DNA from: Rhodanobacteraceae bacterium
Lineage (GTDB): Bacteria > Pseudomonadota > Gammaproteobacteria > Xanthomonadales > SZUA-5
Reading direction: 5' to 3'
DNA: 7,564 nt
NCBI GenBank assembly: GCA_003233535.1
Contig: QIMA01000496.1
Location: forward strand, 1-7,564
Below the pieces are notes generated by a model. It worked only from the letters and a program-made list of their open reading frames with translations. It was not told the origin of the DNA and searched no databases. Position numbers and translations under genes: made by a program. This document shows positions 1 through 6,006 of this stretch, in pieces (the first letter of the stretch is position 1; each line of letters opens with the position of its first letter).

Positions 1-26
1 GTAGTGGTTCATACACCCGACTGAGG

Positions 27-56
27 AAAAATCGCTGGGCGATCAAGGGCCTAGCG
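27..56 (-). terminator. Probable intrinsic terminator, minus strand
   Basis: Bases 33-40 and 49-56 form an inverted repeat (CGCTGGGC / GCCTAGCG) around an 8-base loop. Read on the minus strand, the stem (one A-C mismatch) is followed by a run of five T (31 down to 27). It lies about 60 bases beyond the stop of the minus-strand gene at 119-643 and would end that transcript. The mismatch lowers confidence. Confidence 0.45.
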
Positions 57-71
57 AGGGCGCGTGAAGTT

Positions 72-90
72 TATGAAATATCCGGGCTAG
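72..90 (-). repeat. Dispersed repeat copy A (CTAGCCCGGATA type)
   Basis: Read on the minus strand this begins CTAGCCCGGATATTTCATA. It matches copy B at 731 in the opposite orientation: the first 12 bases are identical, about 21 of the first 25 match, and CGCG follows in both after a one-base indel. In both copies the CTAG tip faces the gene at 119-643. The pattern looks like a terminal inverted repeat of an insertion sequence or a short non-autonomous element. I suspect an IS1380-like end from memory only. No transposase is visible. Confidence 0.5.
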
Positions 91-108
91 GAACAGGCTA
101 ACTGTCCC
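90..108 (-). other. Hairpin just past the stop of the 119-643 gene
   Basis: On the minus strand the sequence reads GGGACAG, a 5-base loop, then CTGTTCC: seven pairs including one G-U. It starts 11 bases after the stop codon. No T run follows, so it is more likely a 3'-end stabilising hairpin than the terminator itself, which seems to lie at 27-56. Confidence 0.3.
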
Positions 109-118
109 TCAATCGCTC

Positions 119-643
119 TCAGTAGAGCTCAATGGCCCCGGCGTAACCCAATTCAAAATTCGCTGCCAAACGATCCCAGAGCTTAGCGTTCATGGCGTTT
201 CCGGGGTGCTTTTCAGAGCCGGCGTGCAGCGCCGCTCGATGCCGATCGTAAGCCTCACGGTCGCCCTCCAAGATGGCCAAGTAGGCACGGACATGGTCAT
301 TCCAAAGAAACGGCGCGTCCGTTGCTGCATCCGCGCTGAGTACGGAGCGAGCGGCGGCCTTGGCAGCCTCAACCTGCCCCGCTTCACCACGCAACTGCGC
401 GATATGCCAGGTCAGACTGCGCTCGATCGAGTCATTGGCCGCTATGTAGGCTGCAATCAGATCCGCCGCTTGAGTTCGACAACCTGCATTTGCGACCGCG
501 CGAAAACCTGAACCCATCGTTTGATCGAACTCCTGGTAGCTCAGAGCCAGATCCGTTTCCAAATGCCGCTGGTAGAGCGCATCGCAATCGACACTCGGAC
601 TGGTACCGGCTAACGCCAAGGCGAATAAGGTTGAGCTGATCAT
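119..643 (-). CDS. Small, probably exported helical protein of unknown function
   Basis: This 174-residue protein belongs to no family I can name with confidence. Its N-terminus (MISSTLFALALAGTS) is short and hydrophobic and resembles a weak signal peptide, although it lacks the usual basic residues; cleavage would fall around residues 13-18. The remainder has two cysteines (Cys20 and Cys55), which would allow one disulfide in an oxidising compartment. Alternating amphipathic helices at about 56-140 suggest a TPR-like helical fold. The start is supported by GAGG at 649-652, five bases before the ATG. It is monocistronic, with its own terminator region downstream and repeat copies A and B on either side. 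From memory, similar short hypothetical proteins occur in Xanthomonadales. That it is a real gene is fairly sure; its function is unknown. Confidence 0.75.
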   Translation of the reverse strand: MISSTLFALALAGTSPSVDCDALYQRHLETDLALSYQEFDQTMGSGFRAVANAGCRTQAADLIAAYIAANDSIERSLTWHIAQLRGEAGQVEAAKAAARSVLSADAATDAPFLWNDHVRAYLAILEGDREAYDRHRAALHAGSEKHPGNAMNAKLWDRLAANFELGYAGAIELY

Positions 644-648
644 GTGCG

Positions 649-652
649 CCTC
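649..652 (-). promoter_or_regulatory. Ribosome binding site for the 119-643 gene
   Basis: GAGG on the minus strand lies five bases before the ATG at 643 and supports that start. Confidence 0.55.
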
Positions 653-730
653 ACTTCTATGTCGAAGCAGCGGTAGACCGCGATTTGGGCAACAGGTTCC
701 TCAGCTGCTGGGAGCCACTGATCGGTTAGG

Positions 731-761
731 CTAGCCCGGATACTTCATGAGATTCGTCGCG
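731..761 (+). repeat. Dispersed repeat copy B (CTAGCCCGGATA type)
   Basis: Begins CTAGCCCGGATACTTCATGA and continues through ATTCGTCGCG. It is an inverted partner of copy A at 72-90, with the match running over about 30 bases. If the tip at 731 is an element end, the element body would extend rightward into the gene-poor stretch. I see no matching second end before 1055, so this would be a solo or decayed end. Confidence 0.5.
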
Positions 762-921
762 AGGACGCCGCCCGCTTCTGATAGAAGATGGGGATGCTGT
801 GGTGCGGTCCGCTTGCCAGGAGAGCGGCGAAGGCGTGTGAGCGGCGTAGCGGTGGTTTCATACGGCTAGCTGATCGTAGGGAGCAGATCGCGCCACGGCC
901 TGCGGATTCAGTGTCAGCCGG

Positions 922-1050
922 GTGTTTCACGCTGGCGTACATCTGCGCAGCGACGCGGTGCCGCGCCGGCGCGCGATCTTCACCTTTGGCTACGTCCTCT
1001 TGCTGTTGATACTGATCCAGTGCCTGTGGTCACTGCTGACAACAAACTAG
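922..1050 (+). CDS. Possible small single-helix membrane peptide (uncertain)
   Basis: A plus-strand frame opened by GTG at 922 and closed by TAG at 1048-1050 would give 42 residues. Its first half is basic (HLRSDAVPRRR). It then has about 20 strongly hydrophobic residues (AIFTFGYVLLLLILIQCLW) before ending SLLTTN. This is the charge layout of a one-helix inner-membrane peptide. A second in-frame GTG at 958 would give 30 residues. There is no ATG and no clear ribosome binding site for either start, and in-frame stops at 847, 871 and 877 prevent a longer gene. It converges on the DUF1249 gene, ending six bases before that gene's stop codon. It could equally be the 3' remnant of a decayed gene, or chance. 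Confidence 0.22.
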   Translation: MFHAGVHLRSDAVPRRRAIFTFGYVLLLLILIQCLWSLLTTN

Positions 1051-1066
1051 AGAACTCAAGGCTCTA
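1048..1066 (-). terminator. Weak hairpin at the end of the DUF1249 gene
   Basis: TAGAG (1048-1052) and CTCTA (1062-1066) form a five-pair stem that spans the stop codon. On the minus strand it is followed by the T-rich GTTTGTTGT. It is short and overlaps coding bases, so it is only a weak candidate terminator. Confidence 0.25.
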
Positions 1067-1622
1067 CCGCAGTTGATCGCTTACGCGGCTTGCGCGCCTT
1101 CGGCTGCAACAGCCGACGATCAGCAACTTTCCACCAGTCGTCGTCGGCGTGAGCCTTAACCAGTAGCTCTTCGGGCACCTCACTGACCCAGGTGAAGCTC
1201 GCGCGCGCGTGACCCAGGTCCAGCAGGTAAGCGAGCCATTTACCGCAAAACACGTTCATCCGCAACCGATGATCGCCAATCGCCTTAATCGGCGTGTTGG
1301 GCAAGAACAAGCGGTGCAGGATTTCGCCGTATCTGCAGTGCGTAACTTCCGTTTGCTGGGCATCGTGATAGACGCGAACGTAAGCGCAAGGCTCGGTTTC
1401 ACTGCCGTCTGGCAGGCTGTGGGTCAGACGCAAGAAGCTGGTGTAGGGAGCTTTGCCCAACACATCCAAAATCAGGTCCGGATGGCCATCGGTGCGTGAG
1501 ACATAGCGACCGGGCGGGGTGTCGGCGAGTTGCAGCAGCCGCCCGAGCAGAGCATGGTTCTCTGCATACAGACCCATTAGCTGCTCGAAGCGATTGGGCA
1601 GGAGTTTTAGCTGTGCGCTCAT
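1056..1622 (-). CDS. DUF1249 (YqiB-like) family protein
   Basis: The 188-residue product matches the DUF1249 pattern as I know it. It has an N-terminal helix around RFEQLMGLYAENHALLGRLL (residues 11-30), a central YVRVYHDAQQTEV segment (81-93) corresponding to the family's VRLYHDA motif, then LFLPNTPIKAIGDHRLRMNV (105-124) and a closing WLAYLLDLGHA helix (129-139). The molecular function of the family is not established. In E. coli, yqiB lies near nudF and cpdA; those neighbours are absent here. The protein is longer than the roughly 140-residue E. coli version, mostly through a C-terminal tail ending in a basic stretch (KARKPRKRS), which could bind nucleic acid or another acidic partner. It begins 76 bases after the histidine kinase stop and may be the last gene of that transcript or a separate unit. 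No clear ribosome binding site precedes the ATG. Confidence 0.85.
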   Translation of the reverse strand: MSAQLKLLPNRFEQLMGLYAENHALLGRLLQLADTPPGRYVSRTDGHPDLILDVLGKAPYTSFLRLTHSLPDGSETEPCAYVRVYHDAQQTEVTHCRYGEILHRLFLPNTPIKAIGDHRLRMNVFCGKWLAYLLDLGHARASFTWVSEVPEELLVKAHADDDWWKVADRRLLQPKARKPRKRSTAVEP

Positions 1623-1672
1623 AGATCAGATAGTAGCCGTAATCCCGTGTTGGATGGGTGCAGAGTTCGTCG

Positions 1673-1687
1673 TTGCAAGGCTTGCAA
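1673..1687. repeat. Perfect inverted repeat TTGCAAGGCTTGCAA
   Basis: Two seven-base arms separated by one base lie in the 76-base gap between the histidine kinase and the DUF1249 gene. As RNA it would form a five-pair stem with a five-base loop; as DNA it has the symmetry of a dimeric regulator site. No T run follows on either strand, so it is not a typical terminator. Confidence 0.4.
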
Positions 1688-1698
1688 GTCCAGCAGCC

Positions 1699-3225
1699 TC
1701 ACTCCGCGGCGCGGCGCTGCACCGCAACCTGCAGCGCCAAGCTCAGCGCGCCGGGCTCCAGCGGCTTGAGCAAGAAACTATCGGCACCGGCGCGACGACT
1801 GCGTTCGAGCACATCCTGCGAGCTGTCCGCCGACAGTGCGAGCAAATAGGCGTTGGGCCAACTCTTGCGCAGCTGCTGCAAAACGACGCTGCCATCCAGA
1901 CGGCCTAGATGCATATCGACAACCGCAACGTCCGGCGGCGGCTCGGCGTCCAAGCGCACGTCCGCCAATCCCGCGACGGCGCTGGCCGCGCAGCCGAGCT
2001 GCTCCAGCATCGCGACGAGCAGCAAACGCAGATCCTCGTCATCGTCTACAACCAGCACCTGCTGCGGCTGATTGAGCGATTGATTGTCTTCGGGCTGACC
2101 TCGAACGATAGGCGCAGGCACATCCAACACAAAGCGACTGCCCCGCCCGAGCGTGGAATCGGCAAGCCGCAGAGTGCCACCCATGCGCTGGACGATCTCG
2201 CGCGAGATCGATAGGCCTAGGCCGGTCCCGCGCACTCCGCGTGCACTGCGGCCATAGTCGGCAAACAGCCGCGCTTGTTCGGCGGCACTCATTCCAGGGC
2301 CACTATCGACCACGTCGGCAGTGAGTACGGCATCGTGCCAGCGCAGGGACAAGCTGACTTTTCCCTGCTCGGTAAACTTGAAGGCATTGCTGATCAGGTT
2401 TAGCAGTATCTGGCGCAAACGCAGCTCATCAATGAGCACTTCGACGCAGCCATGCGCGTCCAGACTCACGTGCCAATCCAAGCCTCTTTGCAGTGCCGTG
2501 CCCAAGTGCAGCTCGCGGAAATCATCAGCCAAAGTGGCCAAGTTGGTGACCCCAGGGTAGAGCTCAAACTGATTGTTCTGCAAGCGAGCCTGGTCCAGCA
2601 CGCTCTCCACCAGCTGACGCAAATGGGCCACGCCCCGCCTGACCGCGCTCAGGCTGCGCTGCGACTGCTCAGCAGTCGTGGTCGGCAAGTCCATCAAGTT
2701 CAGATGGCCGAGCACAGCACTGATCGGCGTCCCAAACTCGTGCGAAAGGCGGCGTACAAACTCAGACTGCACGTGCTGGTGCCGCTGCATCTCTTCGCTG
2801 CTCTCGCGCAGAGCCTTATGCTCGGCATGCAGCAAGCGCTCCCGCTCAGACATCTCGTCTAAGCGCAGGCGCGCCTCGTTCGAACTTTGCTGCGCCTGCT
2901 GCACTTCTCGCTGCAGATCGTCCACATCGATCAGCAACAGAAACCGTTCTCCGTCGATCAAAAGCTGGTGCAGATCAAAACTCGCGCCGTGAGCAATCTG
3001 TGCCTTACTCACCTGCAGCCCGTGTCCAGAGGGATCCAGCCCAATGGTCAATGCCGCGACATCCACCGTGTCGTCAGCCGCCAGCACCAATCCGAAGTGC
3101 AGCGGATCACCGCTTACACAACGTGCGTGATCCGAGCCCTTGGCTATGCGCAAATAAAGCACGGGTCGCTGGCGCAGTAGCTGCTCCAATAAGTACGACT
3201 TTGCGTCCTCAGACAGCTGACTCAT
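1699..3225 (-). CDS. Soluble hybrid histidine kinase with C-terminal receiver
   Basis: Starting at 3225 the product has 508 residues. Residues about 15-100 form a small N-terminal domain that may be PAS-like; 103-152 are a probable coiled coil; then a dimerisation/phosphoacceptor domain with the H-box LSHEFGTP (phospho-His162). An HATPase domain shows the N-box NLISNAFKF (276-284), DSGPGM (307-312) and GTGLGLSI (333-340). A C-terminal receiver has the acidic pocket DDDED (394-398), phospho-Asp437, Ser465 and Lys487. There is no membrane helix, so it should be cytosolic and sense through partners or a ligand. The start is chosen because its ATG overlaps the GTPase stop (ATGA) and GGAG lies seven bases upstream; a longer frame to 3348 would overlap the GTPase by over 120 bases and adds an unnatural Arg/Gly/Cys-rich leader. 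No HPt domain is visible in the window. Confidence 0.93.
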   Translation of the reverse strand: MSQLSEDAKSYLLEQLLRQRPVLYLRIAKGSDHARCVSGDPLHFGLVLAADDTVDVAALTIGLDPSGHGLQVSKAQIAHGASFDLHQLLIDGERFLLLIDVDDLQREVQQAQQSSNEARLRLDEMSERERLLHAEHKALRESSEEMQRHQHVQSEFVRRLSHEFGTPISAVLGHLNLMDLPTTTAEQSQRSLSAVRRGVAHLRQLVESVLDQARLQNNQFELYPGVTNLATLADDFRELHLGTALQRGLDWHVSLDAHGCVEVLIDELRLRQILLNLISNAFKFTEQGKVSLSLRWHDAVLTADVVDSGPGMSAAEQARLFADYGRSARGVRGTGLGLSISREIVQRMGGTLRLADSTLGRGSRFVLDVPAPIVRGQPEDNQSLNQPQQVLVVDDDEDLRLLLVAMLEQLGCAASAVAGLADVRLDAEPPPDVAVVDMHLGRLDGSVVLQQLRKSWPNAYLLALSADSSQDVLERSRRAGADSFLLKPLEPGALSLALQVAVQRRAAE

Positions 3226-3719
3226 CGCTCGACTCCAGCCAACGCCATGAACGCATCCTCCACGTGAGCACCGGTCATTGCGCTGGTCTCCCAAACGTTC
3301 CGGGCCCATTGCCGTGCCGACTGCAGATCTGCCTGCGTACTCTGCCACTGCGGTTCCAAGTCGGCCTTATTGATCAGCAGCACCGTCGGCCGAGCGCCAA
3401 TCAACGACTCCGCGTGCTGATGGATGCGCAGCGCAGAGTCCAGCGTTTCTCGGCGCGTCCCGTCGGCGACCAGAACGATGCCGTGCGTCCCCATCAAATA
3501 ACTTTTTGCGGCACCGTTGAGCGGATCGCTGCCGGCGAGGTCCCAAAGAACCAGTTTTACCTGGCGATCGACTAACTGAACCAGCTTGGTATCGATTTTT
3601 ACCCCAACCGTGGATAGATAGCGTTCTGAGAAGGCGCTATTCACAAATCGGTTGACCAAAGATGTCTTGCCAACAGCGAAGTCACCGAGCATGCAAATTT
3701 TGCGGACTTCCGTTTTCAT
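3222..3719 (-). CDS. Ras/Rab-like small GTPase
   Basis: This 165-residue product is a single G domain. The P-loop is GDFAVGKTS (12-20), the switch I Thr is probably Thr37 (STVGVKID), the Walker B/G3 motif is WDLAGSD (59-65), G4 is NKAD (117-120), and G5 is ETSAMTG (144-150). It should bind GTP/GDP in the cytoplasm as a molecular switch. Compared with Ras, the positions of Gly12 and Gly13 are Phe14 and Ala15, and the catalytic Gln61 position is Ser64, so intrinsic hydrolysis may be slow and depend on a partner. There is no C-terminal Cys for lipidation, so membrane recruitment would need another protein, most simply the product of the preceding gene. Its ATG overlaps the stop of that gene (ATGA). 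An in-frame ATG at 3743 exists, but it lies inside the upstream gene and adds eight residues before the natural MKTEVRKICMLG start. It is a prokaryotic Ras-like family, not a classical MglA. Confidence 0.93.
   Translation of the reverse strand: MKTEVRKICMLGDFAVGKTSLVNRFVNSAFSERYLSTVGVKIDTKLVQLVDRQVKLVLWDLAGSDPLNGAAKSYLMGTHGIVLVADGTRRETLDSALRIHQHAESLIGARPTVLLINKADLEPQWQSTQADLQSARQWARNVWETSAMTGAHVEDAFMALAGVER
3233..3236 (-). promoter_or_regulatory. Ribosome binding site deciding the kinase start
   Basis: GGAG on the minus strand, inside the end of the GTPase gene, lies seven bases before the ATG at 3225. It supports this start over the longer upstream frame. Confidence 0.6.
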
Positions 3720-5380
3720 TGCTGCATCACTGCATCGACCCATACTCGGCGGCGGTTGAAATCTTCACCCGGCACAACCTCGGGCTTAGCAATGCCTGGC
3801 AGCAACCGAAACTCCGGCAACCCGGCTTCCAAGAGCGCTTCGCGCACTGCGTTCAGTCGTGCCTCCGCTAGTCGCTGATTGCTTTCCAACTCGCCAACTC
3901 CATCAGTTTCCGCGGTGATCTGTAGACGCAGTCCATCTGCGGGCTGCGCAGGCTCAGTAAACCAAGTCACAATTTCTTCCACTGCCAGTCTTCCCTCGGG
4001 TCCAATCTCCGCTCCCCGATTCAGCTCTACGATAACCGGTTGGTCGGCAATAGGGTCGAACACAGGCGGTTCAACTTCAAGCTGGACTTCCCACTTGCTC
4101 GGAATCACCACGGACCATGCACGAAGTAGCCGCTGGGCGGTCGTTGTCCATTCTTGGTCGGCATAGCCTGACACGCGAACCACACCGCCCGCCATCGAAA
4201 TTTGGACGCGATCAGGCGGGCGAAGCATCTGCCGAACACGCTTTGTCAGCAATTGCGGATCGAGTGACAGATAGGGCCGCAACCGGCTATGGACGCGAGC
4301 GCGATCCAATCCTGCGAGATCTAGCTGCGCATCGACTATAGCGGCCAGCGGATCGCGTAGGCCAACGATCTGCAATTGGCGCCACGCCACCCGGCTCACC
4401 TGCGCTTGGTATCCGGGCTGCGCAGACAGCTGCCGCTGTAGTCGCGAGGCCTCGGCGCCAGTCCACAACCATTCAGCGCACCAAACCAGCCCCAGCAGGA
4501 TCAGCGCGCCGAGGACGATCTGCCCCATCACCGGCCGCCTGGAATCCGGCTTAATCAACTCTTGTGAGCGACCGGAGTGACTAAACCAGGCTCGGAGTAA
4601 TTCATCCAGCTCTGAATCTGGCTGACCATCGATCAAGGCCTGCGGCGCCCGTCGATGCATAGCTTCGAGCAGCTCCGCGAGTGATGCATCCACCTCGCCT
4701 CCAGGGACGCCGCTGATCGCGGCGGCTAAGTACCCCTCCGGACCCGGGTACAGCCGCAACACATGGTCTCCAACTTGAACTTGACGCAGCTCCGCCTCGC
4801 CCGGTGCCAAACCCGAGTCACGCATGAATTCACGAATCGCAGTTAGCATGGCCGCTACTGCGTCACTGTCGTTGTCTTGCGGCTCGCTCTGGTGGGCGCG
4901 CGCCAGCAGCAGACCAGAGCCATTCTGAATCAAGAATAGGTGGTCGACGCTGTAGCGCAACATGTGCCGCAGGGCTACTTGCGCGTAGGGCATTCCGCTA
5001 CGCCAAGCCTCCATTCGCCAGCGCAGTCCGCGTGCGCTGAAGGTCGATTCCAACAGTCTATTGAGGTTATCGACCAGGCCGCGCAGCGCCTCCGTGATGG
5101 CGTGCCGAATAGCTGGCCCGAGAACGGGGAAGAGTGCGTTAGCAAGCAGTTCTCGTCGATTGCGGGCCAGACCTTCCACCGCTTTGGCCACCGGCTGTTC
5201 CAGCGCACTAGCCAGTCTTGGTCCCAGATCGTCGGCACTGCGCAGCGCCGCAGGAAGGTTCTCGGGCAGGCGTTCTAGCTGCTGCTCAACGCCCCCAACT
5301 CGCTCACCAAGTTCGTCTTGCGACGCCTGATCTGGAACCCGCAGCAGATCGCGCAATCGCTTGACGTGTTCGCCGCTCAT
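3716..5380 (-). CDS. Membrane-spanning OmpA-domain protein with conserved cytoplasmic domain
   Basis: The 554-residue product has no N-terminal signal. Residues 1-45 are a charged helix (RLRDLLRVP near the start) with possible coiled coil. Residues 80-140 hold the conserved ALFPVLGPAIRHAI and RGLRWRMEAWRSG motifs. Residues about 143-250 (LFLIQNGSGLLLA, then AAMLTAIREFMRDSG, then GPEGYLAAAI) alternate strand and helix like a roadblock/longin-type domain. One membrane helix lies at about 283-305. The following region has a possible BON-like segment (385-436), and 445-554 form an OmpA/MotB C-terminal domain. In that domain Asp493 and Arg508 are 15 residues apart, matching the pair (Asp271, Arg286 in OmpA-type proteins) that binds diaminopimelate of peptidoglycan. 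The predicted topology is N-terminus in the cytoplasm and C-terminus in the periplasm. AGGAGC at 5391-5396 supports the start. The roadblock-like assignment is inference; membrane helix and OmpA domain are firm. Confidence 0.9.
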   Translation of the reverse strand: MSGEHVKRLRDLLRVPDQASQDELGERVGGVEQQLERLPENLPAALRSADDLGPRLASALEQPVAKAVEGLARNRRELLANALFPVLGPAIRHAITEALRGLVDNLNRLLESTFSARGLRWRMEAWRSGMPYAQVALRHMLRYSVDHLFLIQNGSGLLLARAHQSEPQDNDSDAVAAMLTAIREFMRDSGLAPGEAELRQVQVGDHVLRLYPGPEGYLAAAISGVPGGEVDASLAELLEAMHRRAPQALIDGQPDSELDELLRAWFSHSGRSQELIKPDSRRPVMGQIVLGALILLGLVWCAEWLWTGAEASRLQRQLSAQPGYQAQVSRVAWRQLQIVGLRDPLAAIVDAQLDLAGLDRARVHSRLRPYLSLDPQLLTKRVRQMLRPPDRVQISMAGGVVRVSGYADQEWTTTAQRLLRAWSVVIPSKWEVQLEVEPPVFDPIADQPVIVELNRGAEIGPEGRLAVEEIVTWFTEPAQPADGLRLQITAETDGVGELESNQRLAEARLNAVREALLEAGLPEFRLLPGIAKPEVVPGEDFNRRRVWVDAVMQQ

Positions 5381-5390
5381 ACGAACAAAA

Positions 5391-5396
5391 GCTCCT
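5391..5396 (-). promoter_or_regulatory. Ribosome binding site for the OmpA-domain gene
   Basis: AGGAGC on the minus strand lies upstream of the ATG at 5380. The spacing (about 10-11 bases) is a little long, but no better match is nearer. Confidence 0.5.
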
Positions 5397-5408
5397 GATT
5401 GAGTGAGC

Positions 5409-5430
5409 TAACGCCAATCCGGTGGCGTCA
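5409..5430 (-). other. Intercistronic hairpin before the OmpA-domain gene
   Basis: ACGCCA (5411-5416) and TGGCGT (5423-5428) pair around a six-base loop; on the minus strand the stem extends to eight pairs with one G-U. It lies in the 52-base gap between the coiled-coil and OmpA-domain genes. No T run follows, so a role in mRNA processing or stability is more likely than termination. Confidence 0.4.
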
Positions 5431-5432
5431 CG

Positions 5433-5984
5433 CTAGCCCGTAGGCAGATCGAAGTCGCGATTGAGCCGCAACGCCATTTCAGTGAGGAAACCGGCCAACT
5501 CGTCCCGCGCCACTTTGCTCTCACGTAGATCTTCGGTCGCCGTACTTAGGCTGCGCGAGAAATCATCGGACTGCTGTTGCAAGGCATCGGCCGCCTCATT
5601 GCTGTGCTTAAGCAGGCGCTCGCGAATCAGCCTAACCGCATCCTGCTGCTTCTCATCAACAGCGTTGAGTTCATCCCGCAGCGCCTGGTCCAGACTCTTG
5701 ATCTGGTCGCCGGTTGCACTGTGATGCTTACGAAAATCACCTTCCAGGTGCTTCAGCTGTTGATTGAGCGCCTCAGTTTGGTCGTGAATTAGCGTTTCCA
5801 AGTTGTCGCTGCGTTTGAGTAGGTCAGTACGGGCGCGCTCAACATCTCGGCGCAACTTCTCTTCCAAATCGGAGAAGCGCCGCTCGAAATCGCGCATCTG
5901 ACCGCCAAAAAGGATCTCGCGGATTTGGTCAACGTTGCCTTCGGCCTCTCGCGCCGGCGCCTTGCCCTTCTTCTGCTCTGCCAT
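5433..5984 (-). CDS. Coiled-coil protein of the GTPase operon
   Basis: This 183-residue protein has no signal peptide and no membrane helix. After a basic, disordered start (AEQKKGKAPAREAEG) comes the motif VDQIREILFGGQMRDFERRF (18-37), then an almost unbroken run of charged heptad-like helix to about residue 165, with few glycines and no proline until near the C-terminus. This is typical of a rod-like scaffold or oligomerising protein in the cytoplasm. From memory, the ILFGGQMRD motif recurs in short coiled-coil proteins encoded beside OmpA-domain and Rab-like GTPase genes, which would mark it as a dedicated component. No enzyme motif is visible. AGGGAG at 5991-5996, six bases before the ATG, supports the start. 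Hairpins lie in the gaps on both sides, so its expression may be set separately within the operon. Confidence 0.85.
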   Translation of the reverse strand: MAEQKKGKAPAREAEGNVDQIREILFGGQMRDFERRFSDLEEKLRRDVERARTDLLKRSDNLETLIHDQTEALNQQLKHLEGDFRKHHSATGDQIKSLDQALRDELNAVDEKQQDAVRLIRERLLKHSNEAADALQQQSDDFSRSLSTATEDLRESKVARDELAGFLTEMALRLNRDFDLPTG

Positions 5985-5990
5985 TGAGCG

Positions 5991-5996
5991 CTCCCT
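5991..5996 (-). promoter_or_regulatory. Ribosome binding site for the coiled-coil gene
   Basis: AGGGAG on the minus strand lies six bases before the ATG at 5984. It is the strongest ribosome binding site in the operon. Confidence 0.6.
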
Positions 5997-6006
5997 GATT
6001 TTTGTT

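Larger units (their letters stand above)
644..1055. other. 412-base stretch without a secure gene
   Basis: The left part (644-730) is the leader of the minus-strand gene at 119-643; I see its ribosome binding site but no convincing promoter. Bases 731-761 are repeat copy B, and sequence to roughly 880 may be the body of the same element. Apparent ORFs at 745-942 (minus) and 788-1009 (plus) are rich in Arg, Ala and Ser and look like chance frames. Bases 922-1050 hold a possible one-helix peptide, listed separately. No RNA gene is recognisable. Confidence 0.6.

Noticed and set aside
3..101. Open plus-strand frame from the window edge, possibly the end of a gene
   Set aside because: Only about 32 codons are open, which is expected by chance fairly often. 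It runs through the repeat copy and matches nothing I recognise.
745..1009. ORFs on both strands in the gene-poor stretch (745-942 minus, 788-1009 plus)
   Set aside because: Composition is Arg/Ala/Ser-rich with no domain pattern and no ribosome binding site. They overlap the repeat and are probably chance frames.
1209..3180. Plus-strand ORFs opposite the kinase and DUF1249 genes
   Set aside because: They are antisense to genes with unmistakable domain motifs and have Ser/Arg/Gln-rich shadow composition.
3226..3348. Longer N-terminus for the histidine kinase starting at 3348
   Set aside because: It would lie entirely within the GTPase gene, and its Arg/Gly/Cys-rich leader looks like a shadow frame. 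The ATG at 3225 has GGAG at the right spacing and an ATGA junction.
3720..3743. Longer start for the GTPase at 3743
   Set aside because: It adds eight residues unlike the family start and overlaps the upstream gene. The ATGA overlap at 3719 is the natural start.
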